From the NCBI GenBank assembly GCA_023390775.1, contig JAEWCF010000029.1, forward strand, positions 1 to 37,294: a DNA stretch of 37,294 nt. The letters are read 5' to 3'. The notes beneath the pieces were generated by a model, which was not told where the DNA came from, made no database searches, and was given only the letters and a program-made list of their open reading frames with translations. The translations under genes and the position numbers were made by a program. Source of the stretch: Bacteroidota bacterium. GTDB lineage: Bacteria > Bacteroidota > Bacteroidia > Flavobacteriales > Flavobacteriaceae. This document shows, one piece after another, positions 15,300-23,763 of the stretch (its first letter is position 1; each line of letters starts with the position of its first letter).

Positions 15300-16456
15300 C
15301 GGGCTATTAGCAATTTTTTTGTGAACTGCCTGCCATTTATGGTAAAGACCACCAGGTATTCCCCGTTGGTAAGCCCTGACGTGTCCAATTTTCCGTCGGA
15401 GCCCACTGGCCCCAATCGCCGTACGATCTTACCGTTCAGGTCCGCGATCAGGCAATCGGAGACGCCATCCATATCCAGGATCGCGAAATCGGTGGCCGGA
15501 TTGGGATACAGGACCGGCTCGCGCAAAGGCTGAATTCCGGCCGACAGATTACATGTCGTGCAGGCGACGGCGAAGTGCAACGCTGCGCCCACCGATGCTT
15601 TTGCAATCTGGTAAACATACGACGGATCCATGTTGACAAGAAGATCGTTCGCGGTATGGGGAACGGTGGATTCATTCGTCTCGTAAAGGCCCGTGATCAC
15701 CTCGCCATTGTTCTCAAAGGGCACGTAATCCGATCCGTAAGCATAGGACATGACCGGGTTGAGCGAAGAGTAATTCGAGACGCAGTTCATCAATTGTTGG
15801 GTCATGGCGTTCGACGCGGCGTTGTTGGCCACCGGGTTGGATTGGTCGCGCTCGCACGTCACCGATGTATTATTGCCTCCCGCCACTCCCCCAACCTGGT
15901 CGAGGTTCAGCATCAGCCTGATGTTCATTTTCGGAGTCGTCGCATTCACGACATTGGCCACAAAGTGCGTACTGCCCACCAATCCGTCCTCCTCACCTGC
16001 GAAGTGGATGAATTTTATCGAATATTCGGTGGGGATATTTGCCAGCAGCCTGGCCGTTTCCAGGATGGCCGCCGTCCCGCTCCCGTTGTCATTGGTTCCC
16101 GGTCCATTTACCGTGTCATAATGCCCGCCGATGATTACGAATATATCGGGATAGGTCGTTCCGATTTTTGTCACCACCAGATTCTTGCAGGTGGAACCGC
16201 TGTAGCTGAAAGGGTCCTCCGCCAATTGGCCGGCCTGGTAACCGTAGGCCATGTATTGGTCCTTCAACCATTGCAGGGCATTGGCCTGCGCGGGTGTCCC
16301 ACGGTACTTGACCCCGAATGATTGGAATTCCGTTAACCGCGAAAGGATGTTGGAGGCCGAAACCTGGTCGGCGACGGCACCGTATGAAGGGATATAGGAC
16401 TGTGCGTGGCTTCCGAAGCACGACAGGCAAAGAAGCGCGAGAACGAAATTTTTCAT
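15296..16456 (-). CDS. Secreted M28 family zinc peptidase with T9SS sorting domain
   Basis: A 386-residue exported aminopeptidase-like enzyme. It has a signal peptide (MKNFVLALLCLSCFGSHAQS). The M28 domain at about 85-310 has zinc and catalytic residues in GGHYDTVNG (His112, Asp114), GTNDNGSG (Asp123), FAGEEDGLVGS (Glu155/Glu156), LMLNLDQVGG and the late HTANDLL. The last 75 residues form a type A T9SS sorting domain (LYPNPATDFAIL ... GLTNGEYLVVF ... KKLLIAR), so it is exported by the Por system and either surface-attached or released. The ATG at 16456 is supported by the -7 box at 16474-16481. Its role is probably nutritional proteolysis. Confidence 0.93.
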   Translation of the reverse strand: MKNFVLALLCLSCFGSHAQSYIPSYGAVADQVSASNILSRLTEFQSFGVKYRGTPAQANALQWLKDQYMAYGYQAGQLAEDPFSYSGSTCKNLVVTKIGTTYPDIFVIIGGHYDTVNGPGTNDNGSGTAAILETARLLANIPTEYSIKFIHFAGEEDGLVGSTHFVANVVNATTPKMNIRLMLNLDQVGGVAGGNNTSVTCERDQSNPVANNAASNAMTQQLMNCVSNYSSLNPVMSYAYGSDYVPFENNGEVITGLYETNESTVPHTANDLLVNMDPSYVYQIAKASVGAALHFAVACTTCNLSAGIQPLREPVLYPNPATDFAILDMDGVSDCLIADLNGKIVRRLGPVGSDGKLDTSGLTNGEYLVVFTINGRQFTKKLLIAR

Positions 16457-16473
16457 ATCTGTGGTGCAAAAAA

Positions 16474-16481
16474 CAAAGATA
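16474..16481 (-). promoter_or_regulatory. -7 promoter box for the M28 peptidase
   Basis: Minus-strand TATCTTTG fits TAnnTTTG and lies 17 nt before ATG 16456. This excludes the in-frame start at 16510. Confidence 0.55.
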
Positions 16482-16623
16482 CTATTACTGGAACATAATC
16501 GATTGCGCAAAAGCCGGCCTTTCGCATTTTTTCTTTGGCACGCAAATTGGAAATCACAAAATGCAGCCCGCTGCCGAGAGGCCGAAAATCGAAAGAGTAG
16601 GCGTAACCAATACCCTTGAAATC

Positions 16624-17160
16624 ATGAAAAAATTATTACTCCTTGCGGCAATCGGCTTTTTTGCCCATGCCAACGCAAACCACGTTCTTTTCAATTTTGA
16701 CAACCCGATTTCATTTCACGAACGCGGTATTGAATTTTATGTATTCCCTGACGGAACTTTCGATTTCAATACAGCGTTTTCAACTGGTGGCGACTATTAT
16801 CGCGGTAACCATTCCGGCACTTACGGCTCCCCTGTTGCCGGCGGGGTTCGGATCGAACACGATAATTTTGGCCGCGTGAGAAGAATTGGCAACGTTTTTG
16901 TAAACTATGACCGCAACGACAGGGTCAAAAGAATCGGGAACGTTTATTTCAACTATCACGGGCCCTACATGATCCAGGCGGGAAACATGAGATTGATTTA
17001 CGACAGGCGCGGAAACATCGTGCAGATTGTTGGAGCCGTTAAAGGCCATTCATATGCAGGATATTATCAGCCCGCCTATTACGGACCGGTAAACACTAAT
17101 GATTACTATTATTATAAACCGGACGGAACCAAGGAATTGATGAAGAAAGAGAATGATTAG
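16624..17160 (+). CDS. Small exported protein with RIGNV repeats
   Basis: A 178-residue protein starting MKKLLLLAAIGFFAHANA, a typical signal peptide. The mature part is rich in Tyr, Asn, Arg and Gly and contains an internal repeat. The unit RVRRIGNVFVNYDRND is followed directly by RVKRIGNVYFNYHG, preceded by GVRIEHDNFG and followed by IYDRRGNIVQIVGAV. Such strand-turn repeats suggest a small beta structure. I do not recognise a domain, and no enzyme residues stand out. It has no T9SS domain and no lipobox, so it is probably periplasmic. A TTTCTTTG at 16530-16537 is a weak -7 candidate. A longer frame from 16318 overlaps the peptidase gene and is not credible. Confidence 0.8.
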   Translation: MKKLLLLAAIGFFAHANANHVLFNFDNPISFHERGIEFYVFPDGTFDFNTAFSTGGDYYRGNHSGTYGSPVAGGVRIEHDNFGRVRRIGNVFVNYDRNDRVKRIGNVYFNYHGPYMIQAGNMRLIYDRRGNIVQIVGAVKGHSYAGYYQPAYYGPVNTNDYYYYKPDGTKELMKKEND

Positions 17161-17190
17161 AAAGTTGATTGGTTAGATTGGTTTGTTTGA

Positions 17191-17227
17191 AAGCCCGCTT
17201 CCGCAGCAATGTGGGGCGGGTTTTTTT
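17191..17227 (+). terminator. Rho-independent terminator after the RIGNV protein
   Basis: CCCGC (17194-17198) pairs with GCGGG (17216-17220), followed by seven T (17221-17227). It lies 30 bases after the gene and its T-run touches the stop of the convergent flippase gene. Confidence 0.7.
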
Positions 17228-18695
17228 ATGCCCTTTTCCCAAGTGACGGAAGAATCTTCAGTGCAAGAGCGGAAATGTCCTCCGAGACCCTGAATCTCAA
17301 GACGGCCCACCAATACAAGAGCGACATCAGCACCGATTTTACAGCGATCGAGAGCACCGGATGCAGGTCAAGGTCCCAAAAGTAAAATACCCCAAAGAGC
17401 GCCAAACCGATGGCCAGGGCATACAGGTTGGCTCGGGTGAACGGGAAAAGCCCCATCTTGAAAACCACGAACAGCAACTTTGCCAGGCTGTAGAGCACGA
17501 TCGAAATTAATGTGGCCATCGCGGCCCCGTCAATGCCGAAGCGGGGGATCGCGACATAATTTAGGCCGACCGCCAACACTCCAAGCAGAAGCCCGAGCGC
17601 AAGGACCATTCGGTAGTACCTTGAATTGAATATGATCGCGTTGTTGTTGCCCAGCATCAGGTCGAAATATTTTGACAGGCCGATCGCAAACACCACGAAA
17701 ACGCCTTTGCTGTATTCTTCGGGCAACAATTCATACAGCATGTGGATGTTGATCAGTATGCCCAAAAGCACGTAGCCGCCTATGACCTGCAGGCTGGCCG
17801 AGGACTTCTTGTACAGCACATCGAGTTCCTCCTGCTTTCCCTCGTGCATCAGTTTGGCCGTAATGGGATAGGTAATCTGATGCATCGCGCGGCTGGGAAC
17901 GGCCACCACCGTGGCGATGAAGATGGCCACCGAATAATATGCCACATTGTCGATCCTGAGCATTTTGCCCAACATGAATTTGTCGATGTCAAGCAAGAGC
18001 ACGGCCACGCTTCCCGAAAGAATGATGAAAACCGAATAGACCAGAATCGGCCCCGACCTTGAGATTATTGAAAAATCGAATTCCGGCATCTTGATCCGCA
18101 GTGCGGCCACCGCCATCATGACGGTCGTCGTAAGGTAGATGCCGGCCGTCGCATAGATAAAGGTTACGGTCGATATTACCCCGAAATAGACCAGCAGCAA
18201 AAATACACTGATCAAAAGGCGCAACAGCACCTCCCGGATGAAGTTCCCGTAAACCGACTTCATGTGCACCTTGACCCAGGCATAAAAAACCTCAAAATAA
18301 CCCATGCAGCAACCAATCACCGCAATGAGCCACACGTAGCCCGAAATGACCGGGTTTTTGTCCGATAACCACGCGGTGATTTCCGGGTAGAACAGGGCGG
18401 TGGCAATACCGATCGGAACGAAGGCCATCAGGGGCAAGATCAGCATGAATCCCAGGAATTGCGCCCTTTCCTTCTCGGTCGGGTAACCCGAATAAAATTT
18501 CACCAGCGTATTGTGCACCCCGAAGGCCATCAGCGGCATCATGATGTTTGCCGATGACAAAAGGAATGCGGTCAGGCCATAATAGGTCTTCCCGAGGAAA
18601 TGCGGGTACATGAAAAGGGCATTGATGGCCCCGATCCCAAACCCGATGTAGGTGATCACGGTGTTGCGCACCGATTGCCGCATGACTATTCCCAT
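17226..18695 (-). CDS. Polysaccharide flippase (MATE/Wzx-like)
   Basis: A 489-residue inner-membrane protein with about 14 hydrophobic helices, beginning MGIVMRQSVRNTVITYIGFGIGAIN. This wording is typical of the flavobacterial oligosaccharide flippase / polysaccharide biosynthesis family. It would move lipid-linked sugar units across the inner membrane. An internal Met at 18683 is a less likely start, since the MGIV form is the usual family beginning. It overlaps the glycosyltransferase gene by 10 bases and is last in the operon DUF4834-YfhO-GT-flippase. Its substrate is unknown. Confidence 0.9.
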   Translation of the reverse strand: MGIVMRQSVRNTVITYIGFGIGAINALFMYPHFLGKTYYGLTAFLLSSANIMMPLMAFGVHNTLVKFYSGYPTEKERAQFLGFMLILPLMAFVPIGIATALFYPEITAWLSDKNPVISGYVWLIAVIGCCMGYFEVFYAWVKVHMKSVYGNFIREVLLRLLISVFLLLVYFGVISTVTFIYATAGIYLTTTVMMAVAALRIKMPEFDFSIISRSGPILVYSVFIILSGSVAVLLLDIDKFMLGKMLRIDNVAYYSVAIFIATVVAVPSRAMHQITYPITAKLMHEGKQEELDVLYKKSSASLQVIGGYVLLGILINIHMLYELLPEEYSKGVFVVFAIGLSKYFDLMLGNNNAIIFNSRYYRMVLALGLLLGVLAVGLNYVAIPRFGIDGAAMATLISIVLYSLAKLLFVVFKMGLFPFTRANLYALAIGLALFGVFYFWDLDLHPVLSIAVKSVLMSLLYWWAVLRFRVSEDISALALKILPSLGKRA

Positions 18696-19969
18696 ACCCG
18701 CAATATTAGTTCGGAAAGTTGACGGGTGGTGGAAAGGCGGGTATATTTTTCAATTCCGACGGCCGATGACCGAAGATTTCCCTGTTTATACTGCACATAC
18801 AATTCGCGTACGAAGTTCTTCATCTTGCCGGAGTCGCCATAGTGGAAATACTCACCGCACTTCGTTTCACCGATGATCTGCTCCACATCCGAACCTTTAG
18901 GCCCGACAGCGAGCACGGGCCGCCCCGAGGCCATGTATTCAAAGAGTTTTCCGGGCAATATCGCGCGTGTTTCGGGTGAATCGATTTCAATCAGCAGCAG
19001 GACCTGTGCCGACTGTTGCCTGGCGACCGCCTTCTCATGAGGGAGGTACGGAATGAGTTCCAGATTATTCTCGAGCCCCGCTTCCCTGATGGACCCGACC
19101 ACCTCCGCCGAAACCGTTCCCGTCAATTCGAGCACAAAGTCTTCCGAAAATCCCGGGATGTCATTGCAAAGTTCCCGAAGCGCCTGCCATAAATTGAGCG
19201 GATTCCGGCCCGAGAGCAGCGACCCGATGTGGGCGATGGTAAACTTTGGGCCTGCGGCGGTTTGGACGCGTGGCTCATATCCGTTGGTGATCACGGTAAC
19301 ATTCCCGGCCCCTATTTGTTTGAACTCGGCCGCCGTTGACGGGCTTGTCGCAATCACGCGGTCGGCCGTGGTGAGCACGGCCTCTTCCAATTGTTTGTGC
19401 CGTTTCTGCGCGTATGCTGACAGCATCAGTTTGGAATGGTAACCGATGGATGTCCAAGGGTCACGGAAATCGGCGATCCACCTGATCTTGTGCCGACGCC
19501 TGAGTTCCATGCCGATCAGATGTACGCTGTGCGGGGGGCCGGTGGTAATGACCACATCGATATTCTGTTCCCGAATTATCCTGCCGATTCGCGATACCGA
19601 TGGGCCGACCCAAAAAACGCGCGCGTCCGGAATGAACAGGTTGCCCCTGACCCAAAGGGCGAATTTCTCAAAAAATCCTGCCTTTTTGGCTGCCGGTATG
19701 ATCCCCGAACTGATCTTTTGGGTCTTTGACTTTGAAAAGAGCCCGGCGAGCCCGTACGGTTCCCAGATGGGGCCGCGGAAAACCTGTACTTCCGCCGAGA
19801 CCTGCCGCACCAGTTCGGGGTCGAGGATGGGGTACGCCGGATCTTCCGGGACAAAAAGTACCGGTTCCACCCCGAACTGCGGAAGATAGGTCGCGAACTT
19901 GAGCCAGCGCTGCACGCCCGGGCCGCCTGCGGGAGGCCAGTAATAGGCGACGATCAGCACTTTTTTCAT
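18686..19969 (-). CDS. Glycosyltransferase family 4 (WcaI-like)
   Basis: A 427-residue GT-B fold glycosyltransferase. The N-terminal domain has AYYWPPAGGPGVQRWLKF (8-25), typical of the GT4 acceptor-binding domain. Later there is ITTGPPHSVHLIG, IRWIADFRDPWTS, ATSPSTAAEFKQIGAGNVTVITNGYE, and the donor-binding C-terminal motif LPGKLFEYMASGRPVLAVGPKGSDVEQII. It transfers a sugar from a nucleotide donor at the cytoplasmic membrane face. The donor and acceptor cannot be read. Its start overlaps the YfhO gene stop (ATGA at 19966-19969), and its end overlaps the flippase start. Confidence 0.92.
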   Translation of the reverse strand: MKKVLIVAYYWPPAGGPGVQRWLKFATYLPQFGVEPVLFVPEDPAYPILDPELVRQVSAEVQVFRGPIWEPYGLAGLFSKSKTQKISSGIIPAAKKAGFFEKFALWVRGNLFIPDARVFWVGPSVSRIGRIIREQNIDVVITTGPPHSVHLIGMELRRRHKIRWIADFRDPWTSIGYHSKLMLSAYAQKRHKQLEEAVLTTADRVIATSPSTAAEFKQIGAGNVTVITNGYEPRVQTAAGPKFTIAHIGSLLSGRNPLNLWQALRELCNDIPGFSEDFVLELTGTVSAEVVGSIREAGLENNLELIPYLPHEKAVARQQSAQVLLLIEIDSPETRAILPGKLFEYMASGRPVLAVGPKGSDVEQIIGETKCGEYFHYGDSGKMKNFVRELYVQYKQGNLRSSAVGIEKYTRLSTTRQLSELILRVWE

Positions 19970-22380
19970 TGTTCCTTTTTTCTTCGGGAAAGATAAAACG
20001 CACCCCCCGCCAGGATCAGCATGGCCAACGAGCTCAATAGCGAAATGGTGGAGCCCGTCGTGATCACTTCGGGTTCAAATTTGAATTCGATTACGTGTTC
20101 GCCTCCCGGCAATGGCATCCCGCGCAAAAGGTAATTGACGCGCACGTGCGGCACGGGTTTTCCGTCCAGATAGGCCTGCCAGCCGTCAGCGTAAAACGCC
20201 TCCGAAAAGACGGCGAAACCCGGGTTGGCATTCCGGCTCTTGTATGTGAGCAGGTTGGGTTCGTAGGCGGTTAGCGTAATCGTGGCGGTGGAATCGGCGA
20301 CAAAATTCCCGGTACGGGTTCCGGGAAAATCACTCGTGTTCACGAATGCCGTCTTTTTCGAATCGAATTTGCTTAATGCCCGCATCTCCTGATCGTCGGA
20401 TTTAACGCCTTTCAACTGCGAAACAAACCACGCATTTCCGTTCGCGTCGGGATTGGGCAGGACAACCTCGTTCCCTTTCTCGTCCTGTTGGATTACATAC
20501 TTGACATTCAGCATGTTGTACGCTTCCAGGTTATTGGCCGCAATCTGATAATCAAAGAGTTCCTGGAACCTTCTCGGTTTTGCCGCGTGATATCCTCCGA
20601 GTGATTTGTGAAAAAACGACGAACGGGCGCTCGAGATATTGCCGGCAATCTCAAAAACGCGGTAGTGCCCCGTATCCTGGAGAATCTGCAAATCGGCCTG
20701 TGTGGGCGCAAACGGTTCGCGTACCTGTCTTGAATTCACGAATGCCTTTGCGTCGAGGTAGTTCTTGTCGAGGAGGAAAAGATCAGATACCATCAACAAT
20801 CCGACGATAATGACTGCGGTGACCTGGGTAATCCGGCCCTTGTGGAAAAAGTACAGCGCCAGTGCCGACGCCACGATCAGGAATCCGGACCTGAGCAAAT
20901 CGGCCGAATAAAGTGTCTGCCTGTCCTTTTTGAGCGCTTCGAGGAAATCGGGGCCGTAGTTCTCGGCGAAATACCCGTCGGACGCGCCTTCAAAAGAGAA
21001 AGTTCCCTTGACCAAGAGCAGGACCAGCAAAAGCCCGAGGGTTCCCGCCGTGGTTTTCCATAGCGCGGACCAACGCGTTTCCGGTTGCATTTTCAGGAAG
21101 GATTCGAGCCCCAGGATCGCAAGCGCCGGCATGCAGAGTTCCAGCAACACCTGGATGGACGATACCGCGCGGAACGAACTGTACATCGGGACGAAATCGA
21201 TGAAGAAATCGGTCAGGAAAGCGAAATTTTTTCCCCACGACAACATCAGGGAGAGCAAGGCACCCGCCAAAAAGGCAAACCGGATGCGCCTTGAATTGAA
21301 GAAAAGTCCCATCATGGCAAGGAAAAAGACCACTGCCCCAATGTAGGCGGGGCCAGCAACGATAGGCTGGTCTCCCCAGTAAGCGGGCATCGCGGAGGCA
21401 AATTCACGTGCCTGGTCCTCGGGAGCCCCCTTGCCGATGACGAATTCATAGACATGGCTGTCAACCCCCAGGTTTTCGCTGTTGGAGCCGCCAAAAAGCC
21501 GTGGCGCCACCAAGTTGAAGCTTTCGGCGAGGCCATAGCTGTATTCGGTGATGTATTCCCTGGAAAGCGCGTCATCATTGGTTCGGGGTGAGCCGTCGGG
21601 CAAATAGGTAAGCCCCGTCTTTCCGCGCGTGGAATGTTTTGCGTATTCGGCAGTCGCCAAAAGGTTCGTGGCATTCGTCCCGATCGCAAGCAGCCCCGCC
21701 ACGATAAAAATGCCTGCCGCCTTGCCAAGATGTGCAAATTCCTTTTTTTGTACCGATTTCACCCCGAAATACACCGCAAATACCAAGACCAGCAGGAGCA
21801 GGTAATACGTCATCTGGAAATGGTTTGCCTGGATCTCCAAAGCGGCGGCCACCATGGTCAGAAGCCCTCCCGCGATATACCTTTTCCTGAAGACAAGCAC
21901 GATGCCCGCGAGCACCATCGGCATGTAGGCGATCGCGTGAGCCTTGGCATTGTGCCCCACTCCCAATATGATGATCAGGTAAGTCGACAAACCAAAGGCA
22001 AGCGCCCCGAAAAAAGCGCGCAACGGCCCCGCGCGGAACACCAGCAACAACACATAGAATCCGGCAAAATACAAAAAGAGGTAGTCGGCGGGGCGCGGCA
22101 AAAACCGCAAAGCCGAATCCAGCATTTTGATGTAGTTGTGCGGATACTTGGCTCCCAGCTGATAGGTGGGCATTCCCCCAAACGCGGAATTGGTCCAGTA
22201 GGGCTCGTCACCGGTCTCGGCGCGGAAATCGTTCTGCTCTTTGGCCATTCCGGTGTACTGGACAATATCGGACTGGAAGAGTTCTTTTCCCTGAAGGACC
22301 GGATAAAAGTAGATTAGGGCAATGAGCACAAAACCTGCAAGGCTCAGCAGGTGCGGATAATACTTGGAAAGTTTTTTCAT
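19966..22380 (-). CDS. YfhO family membrane protein
   Basis: An 804-residue polytopic protein. The N-terminal half carries about ten or more hydrophobic helices with the extracytoplasmic loop YWTNSAFGGMPTYQL (61-75). A large extracytoplasmic domain follows at about 545-770, ending with FYADGWQAYLDGKP and VRVNYLLRGMPLPGGEHVIEF, then a last helix and a basic RRKKEQ tail. YfhO proteins resemble GT-C glycosyltransferases and in Gram-positives are implicated in adding sugars to teichoic acids. The neighbouring GT4 and flippase genes fit a role in decorating a surface polysaccharide or protein. The acceptor is unknown. Confidence 0.92.
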   Translation of the reverse strand: MKKLSKYYPHLLSLAGFVLIALIYFYPVLQGKELFQSDIVQYTGMAKEQNDFRAETGDEPYWTNSAFGGMPTYQLGAKYPHNYIKMLDSALRFLPRPADYLFLYFAGFYVLLLVFRAGPLRAFFGALAFGLSTYLIIILGVGHNAKAHAIAYMPMVLAGIVLVFRKRYIAGGLLTMVAAALEIQANHFQMTYYLLLLVLVFAVYFGVKSVQKKEFAHLGKAAGIFIVAGLLAIGTNATNLLATAEYAKHSTRGKTGLTYLPDGSPRTNDDALSREYITEYSYGLAESFNLVAPRLFGGSNSENLGVDSHVYEFVIGKGAPEDQAREFASAMPAYWGDQPIVAGPAYIGAVVFFLAMMGLFFNSRRIRFAFLAGALLSLMLSWGKNFAFLTDFFIDFVPMYSSFRAVSSIQVLLELCMPALAILGLESFLKMQPETRWSALWKTTAGTLGLLLVLLLVKGTFSFEGASDGYFAENYGPDFLEALKKDRQTLYSADLLRSGFLIVASALALYFFHKGRITQVTAVIIVGLLMVSDLFLLDKNYLDAKAFVNSRQVREPFAPTQADLQILQDTGHYRVFEIAGNISSARSSFFHKSLGGYHAAKPRRFQELFDYQIAANNLEAYNMLNVKYVIQQDEKGNEVVLPNPDANGNAWFVSQLKGVKSDDQEMRALSKFDSKKTAFVNTSDFPGTRTGNFVADSTATITLTAYEPNLLTYKSRNANPGFAVFSEAFYADGWQAYLDGKPVPHVRVNYLLRGMPLPGGEHVIEFKFEPEVITTGSTISLLSSLAMLILAGGAFYLSRRKKEQ

Positions 22381-22422
22381 CAGACCGGAACGGTTTAGCC
22401 GGGTAAAAATAAGAAAATTGGG

Positions 22423-22677
22423 CTACGGGAGCTCCTCATAGTCCACATATTCCCCAACCTGCCTGGAGGTCTTGGCGCGATCCTGCGAGGGCTTCTTCAT
22501 GCCACCGGCGTCAAATTCATCGCGCTCGAACCGGCGCCGCATGTTTTCCTGTGCCTTGTCCATTGCCTTGCGCATCAGCACCGGCAACAAGAGCCGCATC
22601 GCGAACTTGAAGATGTAGTAGAACAGTACAATATAAAAAATGATCTTGATCGTACCGGAAAACGAAGCCTCCTGCAT
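22423..22677 (-). CDS. DUF4834 family small membrane protein
   Basis: An 84-residue protein starting MQEASFSGTIKIIFYIVLF. One membrane helix (8-31) is followed by a charged cytoplasmic stretch (RKAMDKAQENMRRRFERDEF) and a C-terminal VGEYVDYEELP, matching the flavobacterial DUF4834 layout. Function unknown. I chose the ATG at 22677 because the -7 box at 22694-22701 lies just upstream; the longer frame to 22737 would begin ahead of the promoter. It is the first gene of the surface-glycan operon, 42 bases before YfhO. Confidence 0.82.
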   Translation of the reverse strand: MQEASFSGTIKIIFYIVLFYYIFKFAMRLLLPVLMRKAMDKAQENMRRRFERDEFDAGGMKKPSQDRAKTSRQVGEYVDYEELP

Positions 22678-22693
22678 GGATGTGAATTTGCGC

Positions 22694-22701
22694 CAAATGT
22701 A
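22694..22701 (-). promoter_or_regulatory. -7 promoter box for the DUF4834 operon
   Basis: Minus-strand TACATTTG fits TAnnTTTG and lies 16 nt before ATG 22677. It probably drives the minus-strand unit 22677-17226. Confidence 0.55.
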
Positions 22702-22755
22702 AACAATCGCGACAGGTTTTTGCGCGCCGGCACTCATAAATTATTAATAAAACGC

Positions 22756-22763
22756 TACATTTG
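22756..22763 (+). promoter_or_regulatory. -7 promoter box for the outer-membrane transporter
   Basis: TACATTTG fits TAnnTTTG and ends 22 nt before ATG 22786. It is divergent from the identical octamer at 22694-22701. Confidence 0.55.
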
Positions 22764-22785
22764 GTTGGCCAATAAACCACTACCG

Positions 22786-23763
22786 ATGCGCACCTTCAAA
22801 AACATGTTGCTCCTGGGCACGATCCTGTTTTCGGGACAAAGCCAGGCCCAGTTTACCGATATCATCAATTCCAACCGGCCGGGAGAATCCATGTCGGCAT
22901 TTTCCGTGGGAAAGACCGTTTTTCAGGCCGAGGCGGGCTTTTACGGCGTCCAGGAGAACCACAACCTCAATGAATACGAACTCAACGGCTTCGGCGGCGA
23001 TTTGATGCTTCGGTACGGCGCATTTTTCGAGCAACTGGAAATTATCGGCGAGGTCCAGTACCAGCGGGCCGACGTGCGATTCGCGGGCGCCGGCACCGAC
23101 GGGGATCTCAACGGCATCCGCCAGGCACTCATCGGCGCCAAATACCTGGTGTACGATCCCAACAAGAATTACGAGCGCAAACCCGATCTGTACAGCTGGA
23201 AAAAGAACCATTCCTTTAGGTGGCGCGACCTGATCCCATCGGTCGGGGTTTATGCGGGAGCGAACCTCAATCTATTCGACAGCCCGTATTACCCCCAGCA
23301 GGAAGAAAAAATTTCCCCCAAACTCATGTTGCTCACCCAGCATCAGTTCAACCGTTGGGTTTTCGTGACCAATGTCTACGCCGACAAGCTCATCACCGAC
23401 TTCATGACCTACGGCTACGTGCTCACCCTCACCCGCGGCTTTAACCAGCGGCTCTCCGGTTTTATCGAACACCAGGGCATCAAGAGCGATTTTTATTCCG
23501 ATGCCATTTTCCGCGGAGGAGCTGCCTATCTGCTCTGGGAAAATATCCAGGTCGACGCGTCAATAGGGGCCAATGTCAAGAATACGCCAAGCCTGCTCAC
23601 GGGCGGAATCGGGCTCTCGTGGAGATTTGACCGCAATTATGAGGAGGTGTACCTCCGGGCGCCCAAGGACGAGCCTGAAAAATCCAAGAACGACAAGAAA
23701 AAGGAAAAAGAAAACAAGCGCAAGCGCAAGGACGCCGTGCCTACCGAAGAAAAACCCGAATGA
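22786..23763 (+). CDS. Outer-membrane transporter-like protein (phenol MetA pathway family)
   Basis: A 325-residue protein with a signal peptide (MRTFKNMLLLGTILFSGQSQAQ). The mature start FTDIINSNRPGESMSAFSVGKTVFQAEAG is typical of the Phenol_MetA_deg / putative transporter family of outer-membrane beta barrels. Alternating-strand segments continue to SIGANVKNTP and a final IGLSWRFDRNYEEVYLR. The last 35 residues are extremely lysine-rich and low in complexity (KKKEKENKRKRKD), which is odd for a barrel end and would be a soluble tail. Substrate unknown. It overlaps the next gene by ATGA. Confidence 0.82.
   Translation: MRTFKNMLLLGTILFSGQSQAQFTDIINSNRPGESMSAFSVGKTVFQAEAGFYGVQENHNLNEYELNGFGGDLMLRYGAFFEQLEIIGEVQYQRADVRFAGAGTDGDLNGIRQALIGAKYLVYDPNKNYERKPDLYSWKKNHSFRWRDLIPSVGVYAGANLNLFDSPYYPQQEEKISPKLMLLTQHQFNRWVFVTNVYADKLITDFMTYGYVLTLTRGFNQRLSGFIEHQGIKSDFYSDAIFRGGAAYLLWENIQVDASIGANVKNTPSLLTGGIGLSWRFDRNYEEVYLRAPKDEPEKSKNDKKKEKENKRKRKDAVPTEEKPE

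Noticed and set aside
15575..16321. 248-residue plus-strand frame
   Set aside because: Antisense to the M28 peptidase, no domain recognised.
17164..17190. GATTGGTTAGATTGGTTTG-like stretch as a fourth heptad element
   Set aside because: The units are out of seven-base phase and have no opposite arm.
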